Shown here piece after piece: positions 17,183 to 26,976 of a stretch of 37,746 nucleotides of DNA (position 1 is the first letter of the stretch; the number at the start of each line of letters is the position of its first letter). The notes below the pieces were generated by a model. It was not told where the DNA came from. It did not search any database and saw only the letters and a list, made by a program, of their open reading frames with translations. A program made the translations under genes and the position numbers. Source of the DNA: Acidobacteriota bacterium (GTDB lineage Bacteria > Acidobacteriota > Terriglobia > UBA7540); contig CADDZJ010000037.1 in NCBI GenBank assembly GCA_902812415.1, positions 1 through 37,746 on the forward strand, written 5' to 3'.

Positions 17183-19033
17183 ATGAAGCCTTCTGAGGAA
17201 ATCAAGTCCGCCGTCGATATCGTAAAAATCGTAAGCGATTATGTGCAACTGCGCAAAAGAGGCGCGAATTACGTCGGGATCTGCCCTTTTCATCAGGAAA
17301 AGACTCCTTCCTTTGCCGTTCATGCTGCGAAGCAGATCTTTCATTGTTTTGGTTGCGGGGTGGGAGGCGATGTTTTCAAGTTTGTGATGCTGATTGAAAA
17401 CGTTACCTTCCCCGAGGCTCTGGAACGGGTGGCAGAAAAGGCTGGCATTCCGAAATCGCAAATTTCAGATTTGAGATTTCAAAAACTGGATGACGGTCAG
17501 GCTAAAGAGCGGGCAGCGCTCCATCAAATGCACGAATTCGCCGCTCAGTTTTTTGCAGCGCAACTGGGCGGAACAGCAGAAGGGCGGGCCGCCAAGGCGT
17601 ATCTGGCAGATCGTGGGCTAAGGGATGACGTGCTCGCGCATTTTCGATTGGGATATGCGCCTTCAGAGGGGCGGGCTCTTGCGCGTAAGCTGGCCGAGGC
17701 TGGATTTTCGGGTGAGCTGATGGAGAAAAGCGGCCTGGTGGTAACAGGGCGGGAAGATGTGAGGCCGCAAATCCCAAATTCCGGATCTCAAACTTCAAAT
17801 TTCCCGTCCCAAATCGCACATCCCAAATCTGAGATTTCAAATTTCAGATCTTATACAGACCGCTTCCGGCGTCGCGTCATTTTCCCCATCACCAATGAGA
17901 GCGGCAAGGTAGTGGCCTTTGCAGGGCGCGCCTTGGCTGACGAGCAGCCGAAATATCTCAATTCTCCTGAAACGCCCATCTATACAAAAAGCAGGATTCT
18001 CTATCATCTTCACCAGGCGGGCCCGGCCATTCGCAAAGCGGATGTTGCCATCCTGGTCGAAGGCTATATGGATTGCATCGCGCTGGCTTCGAGCGGGGTT
18101 GAGAACGTTGTTGCTTGCTGCGGCACAAGCTTGACGGCCAGCCAGGTGCGTCTTCTGGCGCGTTACACGCGCCGCGTGATTGTTAATTTTGATCCAGATT
18201 CAGCCGGAACCGCAGCCACTGAGCGTTCCCTAGGAATGTTCCTGGAGGAAGGGTTTGAGGTGCGAGTGCTCGCTCTTCCAGGCGGGCTTGATCCCGACTC
18301 CTTTATCCGCAAAGAGGGGGTGAGCGCTTACCAGCGGCTTCTGGAGCGGGCCCCGACATATCTCGATTATTTGACAGATCGGGCCGCCGCGGCGCATGAT
18401 CTCAGCACGCCGGAGGGGAGAGTCCAAGCGGCCAATGCGGTGCTGCCTTATCTGGCAAAGGTCAGCAACCCATTGTTGCGTCACGAAATGGCTGGCCGGT
18501 TAGCCGAACGCCTGCGGCTGGATGAGGGTTTGCTTCGTAACGAGTTAAAACGCGCGGCGCAGACCGGCGGACGGGAAATTCAGCTTCAACCCGAAGCTGT
18601 TGCGCTGAAAGCCAGCCCTGCGGAGAAGGAGTTGCTTTGGGCATTCCTGGAAAGTGCCGAACTGGCTGCGGAGTTTTTGCCCACGATGGAACGCTGCCTG
18701 GAAGGGCTGCCAACTGCCGGAATCTTCAAAAAGCTCCTCGCGGAGTATCAGCAAGAGGGGAATCTCGATATCAGGCGACTGGAAGACTCGCTCTTGCCGG
18801 AAGAGCGTCGTTACCTGTTTGAGGTTCAATTTACCGCCGAGGAGCCCCCTGACCGAAAAAGGGTTATTTCCTGCTGTAATGCTTTGAAACTTCACCGGAT
18901 GGAACGAGAGCGTACAGACTTGCAGCGGGCCATTGAGCGCGCTCAGCGTGAACATGACCGAGAGACGCTGAGCCGCCTTTTGGAAGCTAAGTTACAATTA
19001 ATCAAGGGCTTAGCTCAACTGAAGCAGGCTTGA
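17183..19033 (+). CDS. dnaG: DNA primase DnaG with two repeat-derived insertions
   Basis: DnaG makes RNA primers at the replication fork. The 616-residue product has the N-terminal zinc-binding domain (CPFHQEKTPSF, then FHCFGCGVGGD), the RNA-polymerase core (RFRRRVIFPITNESGKVVAFAGRAL, PKYLNSPETPIYTKSR) and the TOPRIM domain with ILVEGYMD (Glu293) and NFDPDSAG. A C-terminal helicase-interaction region follows. Unusually, residues 92-100 (SQISDLRFQ) and about 195-223 (starting PQIPNSGSQ, ending NFRS) are low-complexity. Their DNA is AT-rich palindromic repeat sequence. Both lie in linkers, after the zinc domain and just before the core, so activity is probably kept. dnaG sits upstream of rpoD, a common pairing. 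Confidence 0.96.
   Translation: MKPSEEIKSAVDIVKIVSDYVQLRKRGANYVGICPFHQEKTPSFAVHAAKQIFHCFGCGVGGDVFKFVMLIENVTFPEALERVAEKAGIPKSQISDLRFQKLDDGQAKERAALHQMHEFAAQFFAAQLGGTAEGRAAKAYLADRGLRDDVLAHFRLGYAPSEGRALARKLAEAGFSGELMEKSGLVVTGREDVRPQIPNSGSQTSNFPSQIAHPKSEISNFRSYTDRFRRRVIFPITNESGKVVAFAGRALADEQPKYLNSPETPIYTKSRILYHLHQAGPAIRKADVAILVEGYMDCIALASSGVENVVACCGTSLTASQVRLLARYTRRVIVNFDPDSAGTAATERSLGMFLEEGFEVRVLALPGGLDPDSFIRKEGVSAYQRLLERAPTYLDYLTDRAAAAHDLSTPEGRVQAANAVLPYLAKVSNPLLRHEMAGRLAERLRLDEGLLRNELKRAAQTGGREIQLQPEAVALKASPAEKELLWAFLESAELAAEFLPTMERCLEGLPTAGIFKKLLAEYQQEGNLDIRRLEDSLLPEERRYLFEVQFTAEEPPDRKRVISCCNALKLHRMERERTDLQRAIERAQREHDRETLSRLLEAKLQLIKGLAQLKQA
17456..17483 (+). repeat. In-frame palindromic repeat insertion 1 inside dnaG
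   Basis: It contains AAATTTCAGAT (17460-17470) and GAGATTTCAAA (17473-17483). Both 11-mers recur in the second dnaG insertion in a different order. It encodes SQISDLRFQ in the linker after the zinc domain. Confidence 0.65.
17765..17851 (+). repeat. In-frame palindromic repeat insertion 2 inside dnaG
   Basis: About 29 codons of AT-rich DNA with repeated CCCAAAT/TCAAAT words. It ends in an 11-bp-arm palindrome, ATCTGAGATTT-C-AAATTTCAGAT (17827-17849), with one mismatch. It has no reading-frame break and replaces what is a short linker in E. coli DnaG. Confidence 0.75.
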
Positions 19034-19461
19034 GAAAGGCGGGTTTCAGTTTCTGATCATAATTTGGTTACAAGATTGCTTAGTCTGCTATGGTTGTTCA
19101 ATACGTCCTATCCTCAATCCGGCATCTTCAGGCTTTGTCTCATGTTGTAGGGCCAAAGTCTGTTCATAAACCGCTAACTGGTAGGCGTATTATGCATCAA
19201 ATCATATAGGTGGGATTCCTGAAGACTGGGCTTGGCTTGCGGCTCCTGCTCCCCATATGGGAATGTCTTATAGAATTTCGTCGGAATCAGAAAATGTAAA
19301 TCTCTGCCTTAGTAGCGCGGTTCATGAGATTTTGGGTTTAAAGATAGCGATATACGGAGAAAAAACGTCTAGAATATGTGGCGACAGAGGCAGGCGATGC
19401 AAGTCAAAGTGAGCCCAGGAACCAGTCTGATTTGGATTCACCAAGGAGGGAGGTTTAAGCA
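19034..19461. other. 428-bp gene-free spacer, rpoD leader
   Basis: No credible coding frame, tRNA or repeat match was found here. The spacer is more AT-rich than the flanking genes. It must hold the rpoD promoter or leader if rpoD is not read from dnaG; a TAGAAT box near 19370 is a weak -10 candidate without a clear -35. The rpoD ribosome site GGAGGGAGG is at its end. Confidence 0.4.
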
Positions 19462-21147
19462 TTGGCATTTGACGAGAAATTCGATCAAGTTAACAAATTG
19501 ATTCACATGGGCAAGGAGAAAGGTTATCTCCTCTACGACGAGGTGAATGATCTTCTGCCTTCGGATGTGCATTCTGCTGAGGAGTTGGAAGATGTCCTTT
19601 CCATGTTTGATAATGCGGGGATTGAGGTTCTCGAATCTCCCCGGCCTAAACTGAAGGAAGAAGAGGAAGCCAAGCTGGATGAAACCGGCGAAGAGGATCT
19701 GGACCTCACTCCCGGCGGGCTGGATAAGACCAACGACCCTGTGCGCATGTACCTGCGGGAGATGGGAACCGTTCCGTTGCTGACTCGCGAGGGCGAAGTG
19801 GAAATCGCTCGCCGCATTGAGCGCGGCCAGGTGGCGGTGCTGAAAGCCCTTTCACGCTCTCCCATCGTAGTGCAGGAAGTAATCGCTCTTCGGAAAGAGT
19901 TGGCGGAGGGCAAGCGCAATATTAAAGAGATCGTGGTTTTCAATGATGAAGAACTGACGGAAGACAAGATTGAAGACCGCCAGCGAGAGGTGCTGGCCAC
20001 CATTGGCGAGATCATGCGGTTGCGGAAGAGGCTGATGAGCCTGAAAGCGGAGCGCGACCGCATTGCGCGGACACGGCGACCGGATGATTACCGGCGTTAC
20101 AGTCTGGCGGTCGCCCGGCATCGGATCATGATTTCCAAATTGATTCGCTCGATGGGGTTCACGCACTCCGAGAACCGGCGGCTGATTGAGAAGATCCGCG
20201 CCACAGTGGAGGAGGTCCGGCCGCTTGAAAAGGAGATCAATCGCGCTGAGAGGCGGCTGGATGGCGCGCGGGGTAATGGGAGCAAAGAGCTGCGCAAGGA
20301 ATTGCGCCAGCTCAAGGCAAAGTTGGCGGAGATCGAGGACCGGTACGAAGTGAGCGCTTCCGAGATCAAGCGCACATTGCAGACCATGACGACCGGCGAG
20401 CAGCAGGCCGAAGCTGCGAAACGGGAGCTGATTGAAGCTAACCTGCGGCTGGTGGTTTCCATCGCCAAGAAGTACACGAATCGCGGGCTTCAATTCCTGG
20501 ACCTGATTCAGGAAGGCAACATCGGCCTGATGAAGGCGGTGGATAAGTTCGAATACCGGCGCGGCTATAAGTTCTCCACCTACGCAACCTGGTGGATTCG
20601 CCAGGCCATCACGCGCGCTATTGCGGACCAGGCTCGCACCATCCGCATTCCGGTGCATATGATTGAGACCATCAACAAGCTGATTCGCACCTCCCGGCAA
20701 CTGGTGCAGGAATATGGTCGCGAACCAACTTCTGAAGAGATTGCCAAGCGCATGGATATTCCCGTCATCAAGGTGCGCAAGGTGATGAAGATTGCGCAGG
20801 AGCCGATTTCGCTCGAAACGCCGATTGGCGAGGAAGAGGATTCCCATCTGGGCGACTTTATTGAGGATCGGGGCGTAATCTCGCCGGCCGAAGCGGTGAT
20901 CAACATCAACCTGAAAGAGCAGACAGAGGCGGTGCTGAAGACGCTGACGCCGCGCGAAGAGAAGGTGATCAAGATGCGGTTTGGCTTGGATGATGGCAGC
21001 GAGCACACGCTCGAAGAAGTGGGACAGAGCTTTGCCGTCACCCGCGAGCGCATCCGTCAGATTGAAGCCAAAGCGCTGCGCAAGCTGCGACATCCCTCGC
21101 GCAGCCGCAAACTGCGGGCGTTTCTGGACGCGAACGACCGGGAGTAA
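19462..21147 (+). CDS. rpoD: Primary RNA polymerase sigma factor RpoD (sigma-70)
   Basis: The product has 561 residues and starts with TTG behind a very strong AAGGAGGGAGG site. Region 1.1 occupies about residues 1-70 ([23 protein letters not shown]). Region 1.2 contains [22 protein letters not shown] charged non-conserved spacer follows. Regions 2.1-2.4 show [37 protein letters not shown] and [20 protein letters not shown]. Region 3 has [18 protein letters not shown]. Region 4 has [18 protein letters not shown] and [20 protein letters not shown]. It is the housekeeping sigma factor. The stop is 5 bp from the end of the convergent MFS gene, leaving almost no room for a terminator. Confidence 0.98.
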   Translation: MAFDEKFDQVNKLIHMGKEKGYLLYDEVNDLLPSDVHSAEELEDVLSMFDNAGIEVLESPRPKLKEEEEAKLDETGEEDLDLTPGGLDKTNDPVRMYLREMGTVPLLTREGEVEIARRIERGQVAVLKALSRSPIVVQEVIALRKELAEGKRNIKEIVVFNDEELTEDKIEDRQREVLATIGEIMRLRKRLMSLKAERDRIARTRRPDDYRRYSLAVARHRIMISKLIRSMGFTHSENRRLIEKIRATVEEVRPLEKEINRAERRLDGARGNGSKELRKELRQLKAKLAEIEDRYEVSASEIKRTLQTMTTGEQQAEAAKRELIEANLRLVVSIAKKYTNRGLQFLDLIQEGNIGLMKAVDKFEYRRGYKFSTYATWWIRQAITRAIADQARTIRIPVHMIETINKLIRTSRQLVQEYGREPTSEEIAKRMDIPVIKVRKVMKIAQEPISLETPIGEEEDSHLGDFIEDRGVISPAEAVININLKEQTEAVLKTLTPREEKVIKMRFGLDDGSEHTLEEVGQSFAVTRERIRQIEAKALRKLRHPSRSRKLRAFLDANDRE

Positions 21148-21152
21148 TCACG

Positions 21153-22454
21153 CTAATCGCGGCTGAGCGCGGTTTTCGGCTTCAGCTCGCCCACAATGAA
21201 CCAGTAAGAAGCCAGCCCACACAACAAAACCACAACGGCCAGTTGGAACCCGGGAGAATAGGAGCCGGTGCGGCTGATCAGAATTCCGGTCAGCAGAGGC
21301 GCGAGAACGCCGGCGATGTTTCCCGAGAAATTCTCAAAGCCTGTCCAGAGTCCCACTTTTTCCGCGGGCGCGCAGCACTGAAGAATCACAATCAGATTTC
21401 CTGTTGCAAGCCCCACCAGCGAAGCCCCCACGATCAGCCAGATGGCCGCTGTGGCGCTGGCCACATGCTCGGCGGGAATCAGGAGCAGGCCCGTCAGAAA
21501 ACCCGCCGTGACGAGTCCCTTCCGGGTGCGCGTTTCATCATAACCGTAGCGAATCAGGCGGTCGGCGATCCAGCCGCCGAGCGGCTCGCTCACTCCAAAG
21601 ACCAGAAACGGCACCGCGGAATAAAGTCCCGCCTTCAGAATCGTAAGGTGGCGCACTGTCACAAGGTAATCCGGCAGCCAGGTCACAAACAGATACCAGT
21701 AGTAATCGAAACAGAAGAAACCGAGGCAAATGCCGATCAGGTCGCGGTTCAGAGCCAGCTTTCTGAACCCGCGCCCGTCCGCTGATTTTCCTGATCGTGA
21801 GATGATCTGCGCTTTGGAGTTTGGACCGGCATCAGAAAGCGAAGGCCGTTCAGTTGAAGAAGTCTTTTCTTCGGTCTTCCCTTCGCCCGCTCGAATGCGG
21901 GAAGGGAAGACGGCAAACCAGGGGATCAGCCATAAGAGCGCCGCGAAGCCGATCAGCAAAAAGCTCGCCCGCCACCCATAATGGACGAGCAGGATCGGGA
22001 TCAGGATGCCGCCCAGAGCCATCCCGCAGCGCGTTCCAAAATCAAAAAGCCCCGAGGGAAGCCCGCGCTTTTCCGGAGGGAAGAGCAGCGTCACGATTTT
22101 GGTTCCCCCCGGAAGATAAATAGACTCTCCGACGCCCAGAACAATCCGCGTCGAGATCAGAACCAGCAGGCTTCGCGCGGCGCCCGCCAATCCTTGCCCG
22201 AAAGACCAAATGGCGAAGGTGGCCGCATAAAGCCACTTCAGGTTGAAGCGATCGGCGGACCAGCCGATTGGAATCTGCATGAGGGCGTAAGACCAGAAAA
22301 ACGCGGAGAGCAGAAGGCCCTTGCTGGTGGGGTCCAGGTGAAGGTCGCGGGAGATGAGGGGAAGTGCAATCGAGATTGTGGCGCGGTCGAGATAGTTGAT
22401 GAGCGAAGCGACGAACAGCAGGCCGACGATAGACCAACGACGCGCATCGCTCAT
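21153..22454 (-). CDS. MFS transporter, ACS (anion:cation symporter)-like
   Basis: The 433-residue product has about 12 predicted membrane helices in two blocks, separated by a hydrophilic loop around residues 190-230. The first helix contains LINYLDRATISIALP, the typical start of hexuronate/phthalate ACS-family symporters, and GWSADRFNLKW fits the loop 2-3 motif. Several relatives carry sugar acids or organic anions. It is transcribed towards rpoD, downstream of galK on the same strand with a 62-bp gap. A sugar or sugar-acid substrate is plausible from context but unproven. Confidence 0.85.
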   Translation of the reverse strand: MSDARRWSIVGLLFVASLINYLDRATISIALPLISRDLHLDPTSKGLLLSAFFWSYALMQIPIGWSADRFNLKWLYAATFAIWSFGQGLAGAARSLLVLISTRIVLGVGESIYLPGGTKIVTLLFPPEKRGLPSGLFDFGTRCGMALGGILIPILLVHYGWRASFLLIGFAALLWLIPWFAVFPSRIRAGEGKTEEKTSSTERPSLSDAGPNSKAQIISRSGKSADGRGFRKLALNRDLIGICLGFFCFDYYWYLFVTWLPDYLVTVRHLTILKAGLYSAVPFLVFGVSEPLGGWIADRLIRYGYDETRTRKGLVTAGFLTGLLLIPAEHVASATAAIWLIVGASLVGLATGNLIVILQCCAPAEKVGLWTGFENFSGNIAGVLAPLLTGILISRTGSYSPGFQLAVVVLLCGLASYWFIVGELKPKTALSRD

Positions 22455-22516
22455 TAAAACACCTCTGGTCCCAGTAGGCTTGAGCTGCCTGCCCGCTCAT
22501 GAAGTCAAGGCGCGGC

Positions 22517-23662
22517 TCACGTCGCAACCAGCGCGCCGTTTGAAGCCTGGCAGACATAAACTTCCGTCTGAAGCCCCAGGGCCTTTTGATATCCTTGCTG
22601 GATAGCCCTGACGAAGTTTTCCGCCGCTCGCGGGCTTACGAGGCTCACCGTGCAGCCCCCAAAGCCGGCGCCAGTCATGCGCGCTCCATAAACGCCCCAC
22701 TGCTTCAAGGCGAGTTCCACCAGCGTGTCGAGCTCGCGGCTGCTCACTTCATAGTCGTCCCGCAGGCTTTCGTGCGACTGCGTCATGAGTCTTCCGAAAC
22801 GTTCCACATTGCCTTGCTTCAAGGCATCGACGGCGCACTGGACGCGATGATTCTCGGTCACCACGTGGCGCGCTCGCTTAAAGAGAACTCCCGGCAGCGC
22901 CTCTCGGGCCGCTTCGAGTTCGGCAGGCTCCAGCTCGCGCAGCGAGTTGATGGCCAAACCTCGGGCGCGAAGCCGCTCGACGGCCTGCTGGCATTGGCTT
23001 ACCCGGACCTCGTATTCAGATTTCGCCAAAGCGCGCTTCACGCCGGAATTGCACACCACGATCTTGACGTCGGAACTTAAAGGCACGTGGAAGTACGTCA
23101 GGTCGCGGCAATCCAGGAAAAGAGCATGATCCTTCCTGCCGAGCGCCGAAACAAACTGGTCCATAATGCCGGAAGGCACGCCCACGAATTCGTTCTCCGC
23201 TTTTTGAGCGAGTTTGACCAGCGAGACCGGATCGGGCTGGCGGTTCAGAATTTTTTCCCAGAAGACCGCTGCGCCCACTTCGACCGCAGCGGAAGAGCTG
23301 AGACCCGCTTCACGGGGCACGTCTCCGCCGATGACGAGGTCTACGCCGGGCAGTTTGACGCTATCAGCCTGCATGAACTTCGAGATGCCGCGAAGGTAGT
23401 TGCTCCAGGGGTGTTGTTCGTCTTTCTGTACCTGATCGAGATCAAACTCAATCTTGTCCTGAAAATCGATGGAGTAAGCGCGGACTTTCCGGTCCGCCCG
23501 CCGGCGGCCCGCGTACCACACCGAGCGGTCGATGGCCGCGGGCAGCACGAAGCCCTGGTTATAGTCCGTGTGCTCGCCAATCAGATTCACGCGGCCCGGA
23601 GCGCGCGTCACCACTTCCGGCTCCTGGCCGAAAATTTCACGAAAGCTTTCCTCAATCCTCAT
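22517..23662 (-). CDS. galK: Galactokinase
   Basis: GalK phosphorylates galactose at C1 with ATP. It is a GHMP kinase. [19 protein letters not shown] (substrate signature) lies near the N-terminus, [11 protein letters not shown] is the phosphate loop, [14 protein letters not shown] contains the catalytic Asp, and [14 protein letters not shown] is motif 3. Starting at ATG 23662 ([15 protein letters not shown]) gives 381 residues; a TTG three codons upstream has GAGG at better spacing and is an alternative. galT lies upstream on the same strand, 0.24 kb away across a hairpin repeat, so they form a Leloir pair. An epimerase gene is not in the window. Confidence 0.96.
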   Translation of the reverse strand: MRIEESFREIFGQEPEVVTRAPGRVNLIGEHTDYNQGFVLPAAIDRSVWYAGRRRADRKVRAYSIDFQDKIEFDLDQVQKDEQHPWSNYLRGISKFMQADSVKLPGVDLVIGGDVPREAGLSSSAAVEVGAAVFWEKILNRQPDPVSLVKLAQKAENEFVGVPSGIMDQFVSALGRKDHALFLDCRDLTYFHVPLSSDVKIVVCNSGVKRALAKSEYEVRVSQCQQAVERLRARGLAINSLRELEPAELEAAREALPGVLFKRARHVVTENHRVQCAVDALKQGNVERFGRLMTQSHESLRDDYEVSSRELDTLVELALKQWGVYGARMTGAGFGGCTVSLVSPRAAENFVRAIQQGYQKALGLQTEVYVCQASNGALVAT

Positions 23663-23746
23663 GGGGGTCAACTGGCCTCATTCTCGATCCAGAGTCATGA
23701 ATAGTCAGCGCCTGGTTCCTGCTGAAGCGGCCCTCGGGTCTCAAAC

Positions 23747-23862
23747 AGGTTGCTGGAAAACCCTTGCAGCCTGTCATTCCGAGGAGCTGAAGGCGACGAA
23801 GAATCCCGGTATTGAGTGATTCTGTAAATAACGGGATTCTTCGCTGCCGCTCAGAATGACAA
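23747..23862. repeat. REP-like repeat, copy B, with long hairpin
   Basis: The first half matches 2671-2740 (CTGTCATTCCGAG, GAAGGCGACGAA). Here the full element is present: arms CGAAGAATCCCG (23797-23808) and CGGGATTCTTCG (23832-23843) are a perfect 12-bp inverted repeat, with outer GTCATTC-GAG and CTC-GAATGAC arms. It lies between galT and galK and may act as an RNA processing or termination hairpin. Confidence 0.75.
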
Positions 23863-23909
23863 ATAAGGCGCTCGGAATGACAGCGTTCATAATCTTTTTC
23901 CGCAACCTG

Positions 23910-24872
23910 CTACCCCGGCGCCTGTGTGGGGTTTGCGGCCCGCAATTCCGCGGCTTTTTCTTCCGCCAGGGAATCATTTAAAAACGCTCCGCTGCCGGTT
24001 TCGACGCTGGCCATATATTTTAGTTTGTCTTTGCTGCGGTGCGGAGGATAAAACTCGATATGAAAATGAAAAGAGGGATGCCGGCCCTGGGTGGGTGACT
24101 GATGAAGCAGCATCATATAGGGAAACGAAAAACCATAAAGGTTGTCGTATTTTAAAGTCACCCATTTCAGAATCTGCGCGAGCGCTTCTTCCTCCGCCGG
24201 ACGAAACTCGGAGAGCGTCTGAAGATGGCGCCGCGAAAAGATGTGAACTTCATAGGGCCAGCGCGCATAGAACGGAATAAAAGCGCTGAACTCCTCGTTT
24301 TCAGCAATCATCCGCCGGCCGCCGCTGCGCTCTTTTTTCAGAATCTCGCAGTATAAACAACGGCGATGAGCGCGCTGGTAGGCGCGCGCGGCCGCAACCT
24401 CCTTCTCCAGACGCGGCGGCACAAAAGGAAAGGCGTAAATCTGCCCATGAGGATGGGGCATGGTGACGCCGATGACCGCTCCCTTGTTCTCAAAAATCAG
24501 GACGTAACGAATCCCGGGCAGGCTCCGCAATTCTTCAAATCGCTTTCGCCAGAGCCGAACCAGAAGCGTCAGGTGGGAGAGCGAAAGCTGGGGCAACGAC
24601 GTGTTGTGATCGGGGTGATAGAGCACCACGTCGCATTTCCCGTAAGATTTCCTCACCCGATAGAGATCATCGCCTTCAATTGCCGGTTCAGGCGGCGGAA
24701 CGGAGAAGGCTGGGAAGTCATTGGGATAGATGTAGACGTCGTAGTGATCAGGGACGCGCCCCGAGCCAGGGCAGAAAGGGCACCAGTCCTGGGGCAACAG
24801 AGGCCGATTCTGGCGCTCGGTAGCTGTCGAAACCCACTCGCGAACCGTTGGATTCCAGCGGAGTTCAGTCAT
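23910..24872 (-). CDS. galT: Galactose-1-phosphate uridylyltransferase
   Basis: GalT swaps UMP between UDP-glucose and galactose-1-phosphate. It is a HIT-superfamily protein. The active motif HPHGQ is at residues 140-144, with His142 as the UMP-carrying nucleophile. CPFC near the N-terminus and CLYC in mid-protein look like zinc-ligand pairs. The C-terminal half has FHFHIEFYPP. The ATG at 24872 (MTELRWNPTVREWV) gives 320 residues and the family-typical start; an upstream frame extension lacks conservation. It lies downstream of mqnC and upstream of galK on the minus strand. Confidence 0.94.
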   Translation of the reverse strand: MTELRWNPTVREWVSTATERQNRPLLPQDWCPFCPGSGRVPDHYDVYIYPNDFPAFSVPPPEPAIEGDDLYRVRKSYGKCDVVLYHPDHNTSLPQLSLSHLTLLVRLWRKRFEELRSLPGIRYVLIFENKGAVIGVTMPHPHGQIYAFPFVPPRLEKEVAAARAYQRAHRRCLYCEILKKERSGGRRMIAENEEFSAFIPFYARWPYEVHIFSRRHLQTLSEFRPAEEEALAQILKWVTLKYDNLYGFSFPYMMLLHQSPTQGRHPSFHFHIEFYPPHRSKDKLKYMASVETGSGAFLNDSLAEEKAAELRAANPTQAPG

Positions 24873-24950
24873 CGTCTTGTTTTGCACACGGTTTTGCGGA
24901 GGGCTGAGACTCAGGATGGAAGGCCCCGCGCTCGCCAATTCCGAGTGCGA

Positions 24951-25988
24951 TCAGTTGAGGTAGTAAGTCCGGTAGAGGGTGTCGCGTTTGACCGGACGAA
25001 AACCGGCCTGGGAGATCAGGCGCCGAAGCTCTTCTTCGGTCGAAGTATTTTTGCATCCGGCAGCGTTGACCACGTTTTCTTCAATCAGGATGCTTCCCAC
25101 GTCATTTCCGCCGAAGCGCAGCGCAATCTGGCAGATCTGATGCCCGGGCGTCAGCCACGAGGCCTGAACGTTCAGGAAATTATCCAGATAGATTCTGGAG
25201 ACGGCCAGCGTCTTCAGGTAGTCGATGGCGGTGGCCTCTTCCTTGACAAAACGCCCCAGAGAGGTGTGTTCTCTCTGAAAGAACCACGGAATGAACGCTG
25301 TAAATCCGCCTGTTTCATCCTGCAATTGGCGGAGTCGCTCAAGATGGTTGACGCGATGTTCGAGCGTCTCGCCCACGCCGAACATCATGGTGGCGGTGGT
25401 GCGCAGGCCCAATTGATGCGCGGTGCGATGGACGGAGAGCCACTCTTCAGCGCTGCACTTCAGCCGCGCAATGCGATAGCGGACTTCATCATCCAGAATT
25501 TCCGCGCCCGCGCCGGGAATCGAGTCAAGCCCTGCGTCCGTCAGTTGCGCAATCACATCCCGCACCGTCATGCCGCAAATCTCAGCAATGTTCAGGATTT
25601 CCGGCGCTGAAAAGCAGTGCAAATGCAGCCTGGGATAACGCTTCTTGATGCTGGAGAGGAGATTCACGTAGTAGTCCATCCTGAGATCGGGATGGAGCCC
25701 TCCCTGCATCAGGATTCCCGTTCCGCCCAACGCCAGCGTTTCGTCAATCTTTGTGAAGATCGATTCGAGCGGCTGCACGTAACCCTCCGGCGAATTCACC
25801 GGGCGATAGAAAGCGCAAAAAGAGCAGTATTCCGTGCAGAAATTGGTGTAATTGATATTGCGATCGATCTGATAGGAAATCACGTTTCCGGGATGCAGGC
25901 GCTGGCGGATGGCGTCCGCCTCCATGCCGATGCCCAGAAGGTCGTCAGAACGGAGCATATCTAATGCCTGGTTGTTCGTCAGTCGCAT
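24951..25988 (-). CDS. mqnC: Cyclic dehypoxanthinyl futalosine synthase MqnC (radical SAM)
   Basis: MqnC cyclises dehypoxanthine futalosine in the futalosine route to menaquinone. The radical-SAM cluster motif CTEYCSFCAF (CxxxCxxC) is present at about residues 50-60, after INYTNF. GTGILMQGGLHPDL, PEILNIAEI, LDSIPGAGAEILDDEV, MMFGVGETLEHRV and GGNDVGSILIEENVV follow, all typical of the MqnC/MqnE group; the GGLHPDL form favours MqnC. The ATG at 25988 (MRLTNNQALDMLRSDDLL) has AGAGGA 6 bases upstream, giving 345 residues. It begins 31 bp after the mqnA stop, so the two are co-transcribed. Confidence 0.93.
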   Translation of the reverse strand: MRLTNNQALDMLRSDDLLGIGMEADAIRQRLHPGNVISYQIDRNINYTNFCTEYCSFCAFYRPVNSPEGYVQPLESIFTKIDETLALGGTGILMQGGLHPDLRMDYYVNLLSSIKKRYPRLHLHCFSAPEILNIAEICGMTVRDVIAQLTDAGLDSIPGAGAEILDDEVRYRIARLKCSAEEWLSVHRTAHQLGLRTTATMMFGVGETLEHRVNHLERLRQLQDETGGFTAFIPWFFQREHTSLGRFVKEEATAIDYLKTLAVSRIYLDNFLNVQASWLTPGHQICQIALRFGGNDVGSILIEENVVNAAGCKNTSTEEELRRLISQAGFRPVKRDTLYRTYYLN

Positions 25989-26019
25989 CTCCGATCCTCT
26001 GGCCTCATAACGTGGCGGT

Positions 26020-26844
26020 TCAGCCCCTGGCTCCCTTCGCACCGGTCACTGCAAATCGCAATTCTTTCTCGTTTTGAATCAGCCCAAGCTCACGGGCGAG
26101 CTTATAGAAGAGTTGCAAGCCCTTCAGATTTTCATCGTCCAAAGTATAGTCGATGTTCTCCGTCAGGTAAATCCGAACGTCTTCAACGCTCAGGCCGAGC
26201 CTGGGGGCGTGTTCCGCCGCGATTTCATTCACATGAGCCAGGCCTTCATCCCGCGAAGCGGTGAAATCCGCGCCGAATTCCGCCAGGCGAGCGTCACGCC
26301 GCCCCACCCAGAGCGCGAATACGAAGGGGAGTCTTGTAAATTTCTTCCATTCGGACGCCAGATCATAAATAAAAGGCGTGGGCTTCGACGCGCTCGCAGT
26401 GAGCGCCGGATCGCCAATGAGCAGCGCGGCATCGGCTCGCTGGAGCATCATTTCAAGATTGGGATCAACGGGGATGGCCTGGAAATCCCGGCGGTAGAAT
26501 TTCCGCAGCAGAATGGTGGTGAGAGCGATGGAAGAGCGGGAAGAAGTGTCCATCGCCACGCTTCGCGCCTCTCCGATGGGCACGTTGCTGAAAAGAAGCA
26601 CGCTCTTCACCTCATTCTTTGAGGCAATCGAAATGCCCGGCACGATCTCCACATTCTCCATGCGCTGGTACTCGATGGCGGGGATGATCCCCACGTCCAC
26701 CTTGTGCTGGCGCAAATCGTCGGCGCATTTCGACGGCAGCGTGAACTCAAGCTCAAACCGGCCCCGTTCGCGGCCCTTCAGCATTCCCCAAACCAGCGGC
26801 GCGGTGTTCAGATACTCGACAACTGAAACCCGAAGTTGAGGCAT
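26020..26844 (-). CDS. mqnA: Chorismate dehydratase MqnA
   Basis: MqnA dehydrates chorismate to 3-enolpyruvylbenzoate, the first step of futalosine menaquinone synthesis. The 274-residue product has a periplasmic-binding-protein-like fold. It begins LRVSVVEYLNTAPLVWGM, the family start, followed by LPSKCADDLRQHKVDVGIIP, AMDTSSRSSIALTTILLRKF, ADAALLIGDPAL and LPFVFALWVGR. An AGGTCA stretch sits before the ATG. It heads the mqnA-mqnC-galT-galK-MFS run. The later genes may be a separate unit. Confidence 0.95.
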   Translation of the reverse strand: MPQLRVSVVEYLNTAPLVWGMLKGRERGRFELEFTLPSKCADDLRQHKVDVGIIPAIEYQRMENVEIVPGISIASKNEVKSVLLFSNVPIGEARSVAMDTSSRSSIALTTILLRKFYRRDFQAIPVDPNLEMMLQRADAALLIGDPALTASASKPTPFIYDLASEWKKFTRLPFVFALWVGRRDARLAEFGADFTASRDEGLAHVNEIAAEHAPRLGLSVEDVRIYLTENIDYTLDDENLKGLQLFYKLARELGLIQNEKELRFAVTGAKGARG

Positions 26845-26976
26845 AAAATGACCTGATGCGTTTAACTTCCTATGTTAGCACACGGCTTGTGAGGCTTGGT
26901 TGCGAGACCCAGCCCCGCCTTACGAGGAATGTTCCAGTATGGGCGCATGGCCAAGCGTCCTTATGCGTGGATTTTA

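Noticed and set aside
19852-21093. 413-codon minus-strand frame opposite rpoD
   Set aside because: It is a shadow of the strongly conserved sigma factor; its composition is codon-complement-like with no domain.
24366-25610. 414-codon plus-strand frame opposite galT and mqnC
   Set aside because: It spans two well-supported genes on the other strand and lacks family motifs.
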